Shown piece by piece: positions 1 to 9,328 of a DNA stretch of 64,000 nt. Numbering within the stretch: the first letter of the stretch is position 1; each line of letters starts with the position of its first letter. The stretch is from Sulfuricella sp. T08 (GTDB lineage: Bacteria > Pseudomonadota > Gammaproteobacteria > Burkholderiales > Sulfuricellaceae). A program made the translations under genes and the position numbers. The notes under the pieces were generated by a model. That model was given only the letters and a program-made list of their open reading frames with translations. It had not been told where the DNA came from and ran no database searches. The DNA is taken from NCBI RefSeq assembly GCF_000971475.1, contig NZ_DF967525.1:23353-87352 (forward strand), written 5' to 3'.

Positions 1-215
1 GCATCGTCTCCGACCTGATCGAACGTACGCCGGAGGATATTGTCTTTCACCGCGTCACCGGCACCGCATCCAGGGATATCCTGCTTGCCCCCGACTGGTG
101 TTCTAAGAAATGGGATGTACTCAACAAGATCGAGCAGGAACTGAGAAGGCGGGATACCCGCCAGGGACAGTTCGCTTGCCCCATAACCAAGGAAGAACTC
201 AGACATGTCGCCTAA
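1..215 (+). CDS. C-terminal end of a YhcC-type radical SAM protein (TIGR01212 family), partial
   Basis: Only the last 70 residues are present. The reading frame starts at base 3 and ends at the TAA at 213-215. The tail contains HRVTGTASRDILLAPDW and, further on, RRRDTRQG, which match my memory of the C-terminus of the YhcC/TIGR01212 radical SAM family, where a similar 'RLTG...LAP.W...K...N.I..EL...T.QG' pattern closes the protein. The catalytic cysteine cluster lies outside the window. The gene overlaps the ubiU start by 11 bp, so the two are probably co-transcribed. The family assignment is from the tail alone; the substrate of YhcC proteins is not established. Confidence 0.7.
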   Translation, partial: IVSDLIERTPEDIVFHRVTGTASRDILLAPDWCSKKWDVLNKIEQELRRRDTRQGQFACPITKEELRHVA

Positions 216-1218
216 AGCATCTCTCGAACTGGTCTGCCCCGCAGGCAACCTGCCCGCCCTGAAGGTCGCTGTCGATAACGGCGCCGACTGCGTCTACATG
301 GGCTTCAAGGACAACACCAACGCACGCGCCTTCGCCGGGCTGAACTTCGACCAGGCCAGCGCCCGCGAAGGCGTGCGCTACGCCCACGCCAGGGGCGCCA
401 AGGTGCTGCTCGCGCTCAACACCTTCCCGCAGTCCGACACATGGGAGCGCTGGCAGGCGGCGGTGGATAATGCAGTGGAACTCGGCATCGACGCCGTCAT
501 TTTGGCCGACCCCGGCCTGATGCGCTACGCGGCGAAGAACTACCCGAACCTGCGCCTGCACCTGTCGGTGCAAGGCTCTGCGACAAATTATGAAGCGATC
601 AACTTCTACCACGAACACTTCGGCATCCAGCGCGCGGTCATCCCACGCGTACTGTCGCTGGCCCAGGTCGAACAGGTGGTAAAAAACACCCCGGTGGAAA
701 TTGAGCTATTCGGCTTCGGCGGCCTGTGTGTCATGGTCGAAGGGCGCTGCGCCCTGTCTTCCTACGCCACCGGCGAATCGCCCAATACCTGCGGCGTCTG
801 CTCGCCAGCCAAGGCGGTGCGCTGGGAACAAACACCCACAGGCCTGGAATCGCGCCTCAACGGCATCCTGCTCGACCGCTACGGCAAAGACGAAAATGCC
901 GGCTACCCGACCCTGTGCAAGGGCCGCTTCGAGGTCAACAAAGAAACCTACTACGCCATCGAAGAGCCGACCAGCCTCAACACCCTGGAGATGCTGCCGG
1001 AAATGATCGCTATGGGCATCGCCGCAATCAAGATCGAAGGCCGCCAGCGTAGCCCCGCCTATGTCGAACAAGTCACCAAGGTCTGGCGCTCCGCCATCGA
1101 CTCCGCCAAACGCGCGCCGCAAAGCTACGCTGTCAACCCAGCGTGGATGGCGCAACTGAATAAGGTCGCCGAAGGGCAGCAAAACACCTTGGGTGCGTAT
1201 CACCGCCCGTGGAAGTGA
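205..1218 (+). CDS. ubiU: UbiU, O2-independent ubiquinone hydroxylation protein (U32 peptidase family)
   Basis: The 337-residue protein aligns by eye along its length with E. coli UbiU (YhbU), beginning with the typical ELVCPAGNLPALK. UbiU and UbiV form a complex that, with UbiT, lets bacteria hydroxylate the ubiquinone ring without O2. The four [4Fe-4S] cysteines are present at residues 175, 182, 199 and 238 (GGLCVMVEGRC, NTCGVCSP and YPTLCKGR), six residues offset from the E. coli positions. The ATG overlaps the end of the upstream radical SAM gene, and ubiV follows after 109 bp. 'Peptidase U32' is only a historical family name; no protease function is implied. Confidence is high because all the cluster ligands and the C-terminal LGAYHRPWK are conserved. 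Confidence 0.96.
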   Translation: MSPKASLELVCPAGNLPALKVAVDNGADCVYMGFKDNTNARAFAGLNFDQASAREGVRYAHARGAKVLLALNTFPQSDTWERWQAAVDNAVELGIDAVILADPGLMRYAAKNYPNLRLHLSVQGSATNYEAINFYHEHFGIQRAVIPRVLSLAQVEQVVKNTPVEIELFGFGGLCVMVEGRCALSSYATGESPNTCGVCSPAKAVRWEQTPTGLESRLNGILLDRYGKDENAGYPTLCKGRFEVNKETYYAIEEPTSLNTLEMLPEMIAMGIAAIKIEGRQRSPAYVEQVTKVWRSAIDSAKRAPQSYAVNPAWMAQLNKVAEGQQNTLGAYHRPWK

Positions 1219-1227
1219 AAAGTAATT

Positions 1228-1302
1228 TACCGCAAAGGTGCGCGAAGGAATTCAACTTCATAAAAGGTTTTCCCTTACGTTACCTTGCGTCCTTTGCGGT
1301 GA
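1228..1302. repeat. Inverted repeat between ubiU and ubiV
   Basis: CCGCAAAGG at 1230-1238 is matched by CCTTTGCGG at 1291-1299, with further weak complementarity inside. A second, larger member of what looks like the same 'accgcggaggacgcgg' type lies at 14060-14192 before metF. These are probably dispersed intergenic palindromes. In the transcript this one would fold between ubiU and ubiV and could act on mRNA processing, but nothing here proves a role. Confidence 0.5.
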
Positions 1303-1327
1303 ACATGGTTTTTAAAGAGATCTCGAT

Positions 1328-2248
1328 ATGAAACTAGCACTAGGCCCCATCCTCTACTACTGGGAACGTGAAACGACATTCAGTTTCTACGACGAAATCG
1401 CCGCCTCTCCGGTGGATATCGTCTACCTCGGCGAAACCGTCTGCTCGCGCCGCCACACCCTGCGCACCGAAGACTGGATTGAAGTCGCGGAAAAACTCAC
1501 CGCCGCCGGCAAGGAAGTGGTCCTTTCCAGCCAGGCGCTGATCGAGTCGGAATCCGATTTGAAGACCCTGCGCCGCATCGCTGGCAACGGTAATTTTTCA
1601 GTGGAAGCCAACGACATGGGTGCAGTGCATCTACTCTCCGCCACCAAGCTTCCCTTTGTCGCCGGACCCCATATCAACACCTACAACCCACAGACGCTGG
1701 CCCTGCTGGCCGAACTCGGGGCGAATCGCTGGGTCATGCCGGTGGAAATGTCGCGCGACGCGCTAGTCCACATGCAGGCAGCGCGTCCCGTCGGCATGGA
1801 GACCGAGGTCTTCGCCTACGGCCGCCTGCCACTGGCATTCTCAGCGCGCTGCTTCACCGCCCGTCACCATAACCTGCCCAAGGACGACTGCCAGTTCCGC
1901 TGCATGGACTACGTCAACGGCCTCACCCTGAAAACCCGCGAAGGCCAGCCCTTCCTCGCCCTGAACGGCACCCAGACCCAGTCCGCCAGCGTCTACAACC
2001 TGATCGGCGAACTCGATGCGATGCGCGAAACCGGCGTCGACGTGGTGCGCATCAGCCCACAGGCGTTTTTCACCGCCAAAATCCTCAGACTGTTCCGCGA
2101 AGTCATGGACAACCGCCTTCCCGCCCAGACGGCCAACCAGCAGATGGCCAAGCTCATGCCCGACCAGGCCTGCGACGGCTACTGGCATGGCCGACCGGGT
2201 ATCGAACAGAGCTATCTGCAAGCGGCCTCGGCTGAGGATGCGGCCTGA
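1328..2248 (+). CDS. ubiV: UbiV, O2-independent ubiquinone hydroxylation protein (U32 peptidase family)
   Basis: The 306-residue protein is the partner of UbiU in anaerobic ubiquinone synthesis. The opening KLALGPILYYW and the four iron-sulfur cysteines (residues 39, 175, 188 and 192; contexts GETVCSRR, FSARCFTAR and DDCQFRCM) match the ligands known for E. coli UbiV (C39, C180, C193, C197). The ATG start at 1328 has no strong Shine-Dalgarno, so translation may depend on read-through from ubiU. The third partner, ubiT, is not adjacent here but lies 56 kb downstream beside the anaerobic ribonucleotide reductase. The cellular role is cytoplasmic. Confidence 0.96.
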   Translation: MKLALGPILYYWERETTFSFYDEIAASPVDIVYLGETVCSRRHTLRTEDWIEVAEKLTAAGKEVVLSSQALIESESDLKTLRRIAGNGNFSVEANDMGAVHLLSATKLPFVAGPHINTYNPQTLALLAELGANRWVMPVEMSRDALVHMQAARPVGMETEVFAYGRLPLAFSARCFTARHHNLPKDDCQFRCMDYVNGLTLKTREGQPFLALNGTQTQSASVYNLIGELDAMRETGVDVVRISPQAFFTAKILRLFREVMDNRLPAQTANQQMAKLMPDQACDGYWHGRPGIEQSYLQAASAEDAA

Positions 2249-2512
2249 TACATCGGCTGAACTGCCCCTGCCTCCCACGTCGTTACCTGAAAAACAGGGA
2301 TTCCCCTATATTCGCCAAGGCTTGATTTGCCTTATCCTGCAATAGGTTTTAGGATTCATCAAGGTTGAGCCGCTACGGTGTCCCTGGAATCCACTGCACC
2401 TCGTCTTGTGCCACACTTTGCTGCATACATACATCGAGGTCAGGTCTGGCACGAGCTTGCCAGGCAGGTGTTGCACTGGGTGATTTAATCCGCGGTTAAC
2501 TGGGCTAAAGCA

Positions 2513-5374
2513 ATGCATATTACCTGGAATTATTCCCTGGTATTTTTATCCATCCTGGTGGCCATTATTGGGTCGTTCACCGCGCTTACCCATGCGCAAC
2601 GCATGCGTGAGAGCAGTGGTCGTGCGGCAACACTCTGGATGGTCTCGGGTAGTATTACTTTGGGCCTGGCAGTCTGGTCCATGCACTTTATCGGCATGTT
2701 GGCGTTTCACCTGCCCATCCCCATTGCTTATGACCTTGCGCTGACCCTCCTTTCCGTCCTGCCTGTCATTCTCTCGACCCTGTTGGGCTTCAGTGTGCTG
2801 CGCGAAATCCGCATCAGCACCAGGCTCATATTAGTCAGCGGACTAGTGATGGGTGCGGGCATCAGCGCGATGCACTACACTGGCATGGCAGCACTCAAGA
2901 TGTCGCCGGACATTAGTTACAACCCATTGTCTTTTGCCCTGTCCATTGTCATTTCAATCATCGCTTCATGGGGTGCATTACTGATGATGTATCAGGGGGA
3001 GCACATCAAGTTGCCCCCATTGCTGCGTTTTGTGTTGGGCGCAGTGATCATGGGTTTGGCGATTTCCGGAATGCACTACACCTCCCTGCTGGGAATAACC
3101 ATTCAACCTGGCAGTATGTGCCTTGCCAGTGATTTGCGCATCGAGCCGAATATTCTTGCCATGCTGGTGTCGCTGACTTCGCTGTTCTGGTTTGGTGGCG
3201 GCATTCTCGCCACTTTGTTTGATCAGCGCATGGTGCGACAGAACTCGCTGGCCCTGGAACAGCTGCAAGCCGCACATGCAGCACTGGAGCAACGTGCACA
3301 GCAAATGGCTGCTGAAATGACGCGGGAACTGCGCGAAAATCAGCGCCTGCTCTACCTCATTCTGGATACGGTACCCCAGGCGATATTCTGGAAGGACAGC
3401 AACAGCGTGTACCTCGGCTGCAACCAGATTTTCGCCAGGGACGCGGGCTTGGCACATCCAAACGATATCATCGGCAAAACCGATTTTGATATGCCCTGGA
3501 TGCAGGAAGAGTCCGTAGCCTATCGGGCCGACGACCACAAAGTGATGAGCAACAACGCTTCCAAAATTCACATCATCGAGCAGCAACACAACGCCGCCGG
3601 AGAGCATATCTGGCTGGACACCAGCAAAGTGCCGCTGGCTGATAACGAGATATTTGGTGTGTTGGGCATTTATGAAAACATCACGGAGCGCAAGCATCTC
3701 GAAGATGAGATGCGTATTGCCGCTATTACCTTTGAAACTCAGGAAGCCATCGCAATCACCGATTCTGACGCAAATATTATGCGCGTCAATCAGGCTTTTC
3801 AGGACATTACCGGCTACAGCGCAGAAGAGGTGATCGGGCAAAATCCGCGCATCCTGCAGTCAGGTCGGCACGATACGGCTTTCTACCAGGCCATGTGGTC
3901 AGCACTACTCGATACCGGAAAATGGTCAGGGGAAATCTGGGACAGGCGCAAGAATGGTCAGATCTATCCTAAATTCACGACCATTACGGCGGTTTTTGAT
4001 GACCGCCAGCAGGTATCCCATTATGTGGCCGTGTTTACCGACATTAGTCTGCGCAAGCAGTCGGAACTGGAAATTCATCAGCTGGCTTTCTACGACCCTC
4101 TGACTCATCTACCGAATCGTCGCTTGTTAATGGATCGTTTGCAGCAGGCCATGGCGGTCAGCGCACGCAGCGGCCGGCATGGTGCATTACTGTTTCTGGA
4201 TCTGGATCACTTCAAAATAATCAATGATACGCGGGGTCATGCCATGGGCGACCTGCTGTTGATCGAGGTGGCGCGCCGGTTGCAAACCTGTGTGCGCGAG
4301 GGTGACAGTGTGGCACGACTGGGTGGCGATGAATTTGTGGTGGTGCTCGAAGATCTGAGCAGCCGACTGGACGAGGCGGCCACACTAACCGAACTGGTCG
4401 CAGAAAAGATTCGCAACGAGCTAAGTCAGCCTTATGCGCTGAAAGATTACGAGTGCCACACCACACCAAGTATCGGTATCAGTCTGTTCCACGGCCATCT
4501 GGAGAGTGTGGAAGATTTGCTCAAGCATGCTGACGTTGCCATGTATCAGGCCAAGACGGCAGGGCGTAATGCCATCCGTTTTTTTGACCCGCAGATGCAA
4601 ACGACATTGGATGCGCGTGCGGACATGGAAGCGGATTTGCGTCAGGCCCTCGAGAAGCAGCAATTTCGGCTGTACTATCAAATCCAGGTGGACAGCCTAC
4701 ACCGTCCGTTGGGCGCGGAAGTGCTGTTGCGTTGGGAACATCCTGCACGTGGTTTTGTTTTCCCTAATCAATTCATTCCGCTGGCCGAAGAAACCGGACT
4801 GATCGTACCGATAGGCTTGTGGGTGCTGGAAACTGCCTGCGCCCAGCTCAAAGCATGGCAGCATGGCGCGCTGACTCGCGACCTGACGCTGGCGGTAAAC
4901 GTCAGTGCCCGGCAATTCCATCAGGCCGACTTCGTTGCCCAGGTGCAGCGCGTGCTGCTGAAAAGCGGTGCGCAACCTGCGCAGCTCAAGCTGGAACTGA
5001 CCGAAAGCATCGTGCTGGAAAACATCGAAGACACCATCGGCAAGATGCATGAAATAAAAAAACTGGGCGTGAGTTTCTCGATGGATGACTTCGGCACAGG
5101 GTATTCCTCGCTGTCCCAGCTGAAATGCTTGCCGCTCGATCAAATCAAGATCGACCGATCTTTCGTGCGCGACATTGCCAATGACCCCAACGATGCAGCC
5201 ATCGTGCACGCTACCATTGCAATGTCACAGGCTTTAGGGCTGAACGTCATTGCCGAAGGCGTGGAAACCCAGGCTCAGCGCGAATTCCTTGATAATCACG
5301 GCTGCCATGCCTTTCAGGGATATTTGTTCAGCAAGCCGGTACCGCTGGAGCAGTTTGAAACGTTGCTGAATTAA
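2513..5374 (+). CDS. MHYT-PAS-PAS-GGDEF-EAL membrane c-di-GMP enzyme
   Basis: This 953-residue protein starts with a multi-spanning MHYT sensor (residues 1 to about 240) holding the repeated histidine motifs MHFIGM, MHYTGM and MHYTS; this domain is thought to bind copper and sense O2, CO or NO. Two PAS domains follow (about 280-400 and 400-525). The GGDEF domain has an intact RLGGDEF active site with an RxxD inhibitory site (REGD) five residues before it, so diguanylate cyclase activity with product inhibition is expected. The EAL domain has EVLLRW at the signature, plus DDFGTGYSSL and IKIDRSFV, consistent with a phosphodiesterase. Which activity dominates cannot be read from sequence. It stands alone, with 264 bp upstream containing no obvious regulator site. 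Confidence 0.93.
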   Translation: MHITWNYSLVFLSILVAIIGSFTALTHAQRMRESSGRAATLWMVSGSITLGLAVWSMHFIGMLAFHLPIPIAYDLALTLLSVLPVILSTLLGFSVLREIRISTRLILVSGLVMGAGISAMHYTGMAALKMSPDISYNPLSFALSIVISIIASWGALLMMYQGEHIKLPPLLRFVLGAVIMGLAISGMHYTSLLGITIQPGSMCLASDLRIEPNILAMLVSLTSLFWFGGGILATLFDQRMVRQNSLALEQLQAAHAALEQRAQQMAAEMTRELRENQRLLYLILDTVPQAIFWKDSNSVYLGCNQIFARDAGLAHPNDIIGKTDFDMPWMQEESVAYRADDHKVMSNNASKIHIIEQQHNAAGEHIWLDTSKVPLADNEIFGVLGIYENITERKHLEDEMRIAAITFETQEAIAITDSDANIMRVNQAFQDITGYSAEEVIGQNPRILQSGRHDTAFYQAMWSALLDTGKWSGEIWDRRKNGQIYPKFTTITAVFDDRQQVSHYVAVFTDISLRKQSELEIHQLAFYDPLTHLPNRRLLMDRLQQAMAVSARSGRHGALLFLDLDHFKIINDTRGHAMGDLLLIEVARRLQTCVREGDSVARLGGDEFVVVLEDLSSRLDEAATLTELVAEKIRNELSQPYALKDYECHTTPSIGISLFHGHLESVEDLLKHADVAMYQAKTAGRNAIRFFDPQMQTTLDARADMEADLRQALEKQQFRLYYQIQVDSLHRPLGAEVLLRWEHPARGFVFPNQFIPLAEETGLIVPIGLWVLETACAQLKAWQHGALTRDLTLAVNVSARQFHQADFVAQVQRVLLKSGAQPAQLKLELTESIVLENIEDTIGKMHEIKKLGVSFSMDDFGTGYSSLSQLKCLPLDQIKIDRSFVRDIANDPNDAAIVHATIAMSQALGLNVIAEGVETQAQREFLDNHGCHAFQGYLFSKPVPLEQFETLLN

Positions 5375-5423
5375 GGTGTAGTGGTACCATTTCAGACATT
5401 CTGAAATAAGCCGGAGCCAGCCC

Positions 5424-6920
5424 ATGATCACCCCATCCCTGATCGCCAAGAACGATACCCAGGAACTGTTTCTGCTGTCTCAACTGGCCAACCGCCATGG
5501 CCTTATCGCTGGCGCTACCGGCACCGGCAAGACAGTTTCGCTACAGCTGATGGCGGAGAATTTCAGCCGCATCGGCGTGCCGGTGTTCATGGCCGACGTC
5601 AAGGGCGACCTTTCGGGCATCAGCCAGCCCGGCACGGAAAAACCCAAAATCGTCGAGCGCATCGCCAGACTGGGGCTCACCGACTTTGCCTTTGCCGGCT
5701 GCCCGGTCACTTTCTGGGATGTATTCGGCGAACAGGGCCATCCGGTACGCGCCACCATCTCCGAAATGGGGCCGCTGTTGCTGGCCCGCATGCTCAATCT
5801 CAATGACACGCAGGCAGGTGTTCTGACGCTGGTGTTCAAGATCGCCGACGACAACGGCCTGCTGCTGCTCGACCTCAAGGATCTGCAGGCAATGCTGCGG
5901 CATGTCGGCGATAATGCCAAAAATTTCACCACCGAGTACGGCAATATCTCTGCAGCCAGCATCGGCGCCATCCAGCGCGGCCTGATCACGCTGGAATCCG
6001 AAGGTGGCGAGCAGCTGTTCGGCGAGCCGGCGCTGAATATCGACGACCTGATGCAGTGCGATGCCCAAGGGCAGGGCATGATCAACATTCTCGCCGCCGA
6101 CAAGCTGATGCAATCGCCCAAGCTCTACGCCACCTTCCTGCTGTGGATGCTGTCGGAGATGTTTGAAAAACTGCCGGAAGTGGGCGATGTAGACAAACCC
6201 AAACTGGTTTTTTTCTTTGATGAGGCCCATCTGCTCTTCAACGACGCCCCCCAGGCACTGCAGGACAAGATCGAGCAAGTGGTCCGGCTGATCCGCTCCA
6301 AAGGGGTGGGTGTTTACTTCGTCAGCCAGAACCCGCTCGACATCCCGGACAAGGTGCTGGGCCAGCTCGGCAACCGCATCCAGCACGCCCTGCGCGCCTT
6401 CACGCCGCGCGATCAGAAAGCGGTGCGCGCCGCGGCGGAAACCTTCCGCGCCAATCCCGGCCTGGATGTGGAAGCAGCCATCACCGAGCTTGCGGTGGGC
6501 GAAGCCCTGGTTTCCCTGCTCGACGAAAAGGGTCGCCCGCATCCGGTGGAACGCGCACTGATTGTCCCGCCGCGCAGCCAGCTTGGCCCTGTCACCCCCG
6601 AGCAACGCCAGGCCATCATCAAACAATCGGTGCTATACGGCCACTACGAAGCACAGGTGGACCGCGAATCCGCCTATGAAAAACTCAAGGGACGGGCGGC
6701 ACAGAGCCCCGCTTCCGCCACGCCGGCCAGCGAGGCTGAAGGCGAAAAAACCGCAAGCGGCGGCTGGCTGGACAGCATCGGCGACATGCTGGGGGGTGGC
6801 AGCAGCCGCCAGGGCGTCGCTGAAGCCGCCATCAAAAGCGCTGCCCGCGCCATCGGCTCGCAACTCGGACGCCAAATCATCCGTGGCGTACTGGGATCGA
6901 TCCTGGGTGGGAAACGTTAG
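5424..6920 (+). CDS. HerA-like P-loop ATPase, DUF853/YjgR family
   Basis: The 498-residue protein has a Walker A GATGTGKT near residue 31 and a Walker [13 protein letters not shown] near residue 265, followed by a QNPLDIPD segment and an arginine-rich stretch typical of the HerA/FtsK-like C-terminal helicase group called DUF853 (E. coli YjgR). It is a cytoplasmic protein of unproven function. The C-terminus has an alanine-rich linker and a glycine-rich amphipathic tail ([15 protein letters not shown] and onward). The ATG at 5424 follows a CCGGAG-like ribosome site. Nothing around it suggests a pathway partner. Confidence 0.9.
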   Translation: MITPSLIAKNDTQELFLLSQLANRHGLIAGATGTGKTVSLQLMAENFSRIGVPVFMADVKGDLSGISQPGTEKPKIVERIARLGLTDFAFAGCPVTFWDVFGEQGHPVRATISEMGPLLLARMLNLNDTQAGVLTLVFKIADDNGLLLLDLKDLQAMLRHVGDNAKNFTTEYGNISAASIGAIQRGLITLESEGGEQLFGEPALNIDDLMQCDAQGQGMINILAADKLMQSPKLYATFLLWMLSEMFEKLPEVGDVDKPKLVFFFDEAHLLFNDAPQALQDKIEQVVRLIRSKGVGVYFVSQNPLDIPDKVLGQLGNRIQHALRAFTPRDQKAVRAAAETFRANPGLDVEAAITELAVGEALVSLLDEKGRPHPVERALIVPPRSQLGPVTPEQRQAIIKQSVLYGHYEAQVDRESAYEKLKGRAAQSPASATPASEAEGEKTASGGWLDSIGDMLGGGSSRQGVAEAAIKSAARAIGSQLGRQIIRGVLGSILGGKR

Positions 6921-7045
6921 TGGCCTGGTTTCAAGTGCAGCAAAAGATACTCCCGCTCTGTGCCTGCCGTAGTGCATGATGCGCATGTTTTCTCAGTGAG
7001 AAATTCACTACTGTCCGGTGATTTCCGGAGTAGCATAACTTAACT

Positions 7046-7254
7046 TACTCTGAACCCAGTGGCACTAAACTTAAGCCAAATGTAGGGTGGGTTAGCGTTT
7101 TTTGCGTAACCCACCAAGCGTTGCGTAGCAACACAACGCCTTTTTAAATGAGTGCCTGGCGGCACATCTGGTGGGTTACGGCACAAACTGCGTGCCTAAC
7201 CCACCCTACATCGATTATGGAACCGCTTAAGTTAGTGCCATTGTACTCTGAACC
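7046..7254. mobile_element. MITE-like imperfect palindrome with flanking direct repeats
   Basis: The 187-bp unit at 7057-7243 has terminal inverted repeats (CAGTGGCACTAAACTTAAG at the left; the complement of CTTAAGTTAGTGCCATTG at the right). It also has nested inverted repeats (TGTAGGGTGGGTTAG at 7081-7095 and CTAACCCACCCTACA near the right end). It is flanked on both sides by the identical 11-bp TACTCTGAACC (7046-7056 and 7244-7254), which looks like a target-site duplication. It has no coding capacity. This fits a non-autonomous miniature element between the DUF853 gene and a small gene read from the other strand. Confidence 0.75.
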
Positions 7255-7257
7255 GAT

Positions 7258-7542
7258 TTATTCAAACTCCCCCAACGGCTGAAAACAAAATACGAACCGT
7301 CCGTCATCGAAATTCACCGCCAGTTCCGCGCCGTGATTGAGACCGTAATCCCAGAACCCCTTGACCGGGCAACCTTCATGACATTCGCTGACGCCGCGCG
7401 GCGATTCCAAATCGCGGTCGCGGTCATACCACGACAGCAGCATATTTTCGCCGGTCAGATTGTCGGCGATCACCGTGGCGAGTTTGATGGCGGAGTCGAA
7501 GTCGAGGGCGATTTCGGTGGAAGCGATGTGCAGTGTCTTCAT
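7258..7542 (-). CDS. Small conserved acidic protein, function unknown (possibly DUF5619-like)
   Basis: The 94-residue protein starts MKTLHIASTEIALDFDSAI and ends QPLGEFE. I chose the ATG at 7542, preceded by a GGAAACG ribosome-site-like stretch, because the longer upstream extension has no family-like features. The sequence has a charged core (SWYDRDRD, ECHEGCPVKGFWDYG) with two cysteines in CHEGC. It resembles the small DUF5619/AF1782-type family only in outline, and I would not rely on that. It is divergent from the lipoate ligase gene. Its end abuts the MITE-like repeat. Confidence 0.6.
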   Translation of the reverse strand: MKTLHIASTEIALDFDSAIKLATVIADNLTGENMLLSWYDRDRDLESPRGVSECHEGCPVKGFWDYGLNHGAELAVNFDDGRFVFCFQPLGEFE

Positions 7543-7732
7543 GAGCGTTTCCGATAAAAAAGTTCTTGCCGGGGAATATACATCGCATCGATGAACGACC
7601 ACAAATTCCCGCACCAACACAAACTCCAAACATCTGTCTGTGTCAGTCGATAAAGCCTCCCACCCTCTCCTGCTATACTCTGATTCATTGCATTGCCCTA
7701 AGTCTTCCATTTTGAACCAGCCATCCAGTACC

Positions 7733-9328
7733 ATGGCTTACCACGACAGCGGTCTTAACAGCGCTGGCGGGAATGCCGGCTTCGACCAGGACTGGCTCGC
7801 CCTGCACGCACGGGGCGACCGACCTGATCTGCTGCGCTTTTACCGCAGCCTGCCGGCAGCGAGCATCGGCCGCCACCAGGCGCTGGAACGCGAAATCAGG
7901 CTGGACTACTGCCGTGATCGCGGCATCGAAATCGTGCGCCGCGCCAGCGGAGGCGGAGCGCTTTATCTCGATGAAAATCAGCTCGGCCTAAGTTTGATCA
8001 TCCGCCGCCCGACGGAATGGGGATGCCTGCAGGACATTCTTTCTCGCTTCTGTACGGCGCTCGCCGATGGGCTTGCACACCTCGGCGTCCACGCTCTCTT
8101 CAAGGCGCCCAACGACCTGGAAATCGACGGCCGCAAGCTGGCTTCCGTTTTCATCGCCACGGCGGGAGATTCGCTGCTGCTGCAGGCGACCCTGCTGATA
8201 GACACCGACATCAAGAGCATGCTGGAAGCGCTGCGCGTGCCGACCGAGAAGTTGACCGTGACCGGGCTGGAAAGCGCGCGCCAGCGGCTGGTCACGCTGA
8301 AGGATCTGCTCGGCGAAGTGCCTGAGGATACGGTGCTGAAACAGGCGCTGCGGCGTGGGATCGAGGATGCGCTGGGGGTGGGGTTTGCGGATTCTGGCAT
8401 GGAAGCTGTGGATTCCCGCATGCGCGGGAATGACGACACTCACCACGAAACTGAGTGGAACGTGGCGGACGACGGCGCTCTCGAAGCCCTGCACAAGACT
8501 GCCGGCGGGGTGCTGCGCGTACGGCTGTGGCCGGATGCCGGGCAGCAACACATCGAACGCATCCGCTTTGCCGGCGATGTACACTTGCACCCGGCCGATG
8601 CGCTGGAACGCCTGGAGTGCACGCTTGCCGACCTGCCGCTGGCGCAGGCGGAAGCGGCGGCCCGCGCTTTCTTTGTCGGGCTCCCCTGCGACCTGCTCGG
8701 CTTTGCGCCTGAGGACCTGTGCCGGGTGTTGCGGCTGGTGCTGGCCAAGTTCGACCAGCAGCGGGAGTTCGGCCTGAGCCCGGCCCAGGCCAATCGCCTG
8801 ATGGTGCTGGGCAGCGAAACCACGCACGACACTCCGGCCATCCTCACGCAGGCTACCGTGATGCTGCTGCCCTACTGCGCCAAGCCGGCCTGGTGCAAAT
8901 GGCGCCACCAGGACGACTGCGTCGAGTGCGGCAAGTGCGAGGTGGGCGACGCCTACCGCCTGGCGCGCGAGCGCAACATGCAGGTGACCACCATTACGAA
9001 CTATGAACACCTCACCGCCACGCTTGGCCAGATGAAGAGCACTGGCGTGGCGGCCTATGTCGGCGCCTGCTGCAGCCAGTTTTTCATCAAGCGCCACCAC
9101 GCTTTCCGCGCGGCGGGCATGGCGGCGGTGCTGATGGATATCAGCGGCGCCAACTGCTACGAGCTGAAGCAGGAAGAGTCAGCCTACGCCGGCCAGTTTC
9201 AGGCGGAGGCCAGTCTCGATGCCGACATGCTGGCGAAGGTGATGCAGCACGTGCCGGCCCAGCCCGACGAGCAGCCGCAGGGCATAATCCCATTGAACCC
9301 TTTGAACGAAAACAGAAAGCGCGCATGA
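7733..9328 (+). CDS. Lipoate-protein ligase A domain fused to DUF116
   Basis: The N-terminal half (about residues 1-240) is a BPL/LplA/LipB fold with RRASGGGALYLDE, the lipoate-ligase signature, and APNDLEIDGRKLAS carrying the expected lysine region. The C-terminal half (about 390-520) is a cysteine-rich DUF116 domain (CVECGKCE, GACCSQFF, GANCYEL). I chose ATG 7733 because AYHDSGLNSAGGNAGFD aligns with the normal LplA start; an upstream in-frame GTG at 7640 adds only unrelated residues. Around residues 219-236 the protein contains the translation of a dispersed palindrome (DSRMRGND), so it carries an insertion not native to the fold. LplA-type ligases attach lipoate to E2, GcvH or, in sulfur oxidisers, LbpA. 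The specific target here is unknown. The stop overlaps the cupin start by 4 bp. Confidence 0.85.
   Translation: MAYHDSGLNSAGGNAGFDQDWLALHARGDRPDLLRFYRSLPAASIGRHQALEREIRLDYCRDRGIEIVRRASGGGALYLDENQLGLSLIIRRPTEWGCLQDILSRFCTALADGLAHLGVHALFKAPNDLEIDGRKLASVFIATAGDSLLLQATLLIDTDIKSMLEALRVPTEKLTVTGLESARQRLVTLKDLLGEVPEDTVLKQALRRGIEDALGVGFADSGMEAVDSRMRGNDDTHHETEWNVADDGALEALHKTAGGVLRVRLWPDAGQQHIERIRFAGDVHLHPADALERLECTLADLPLAQAEAAARAFFVGLPCDLLGFAPEDLCRVLRLVLAKFDQQREFGLSPAQANRLMVLGSETTHDTPAILTQATVMLLPYCAKPAWCKWRHQDDCVECGKCEVGDAYRLARERNMQVTTITNYEHLTATLGQMKSTGVAAYVGACCSQFFIKRHHAFRAAGMAAVLMDISGANCYELKQEESAYAGQFQAEASLDADMLAKVMQHVPAQPDEQPQGIIPLNPLNENRKRA
8412..8431. repeat. Palindromic dispersed repeat inside the lipoate ligase gene
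   Basis: ATTCCCGC and GCGGGAAT flank a 4-base loop, followed by GACGAC. This is the common 'attcccgc..gcgggaat' type of dispersed repeat found between genes in many proteobacteria and in Neisseria. Here it is read in frame within the coding region and lengthens the protein by roughly 20 residues. A less perfect half-copy (GATTCTGGCATGGAAGC) precedes it. Confidence 0.7.

Noticed and set aside
199..618. Long antisense reading frame opposite ubiU
   Set aside because: Such frames are common in GC-rich DNA; no ribosome site or recognisable protein.
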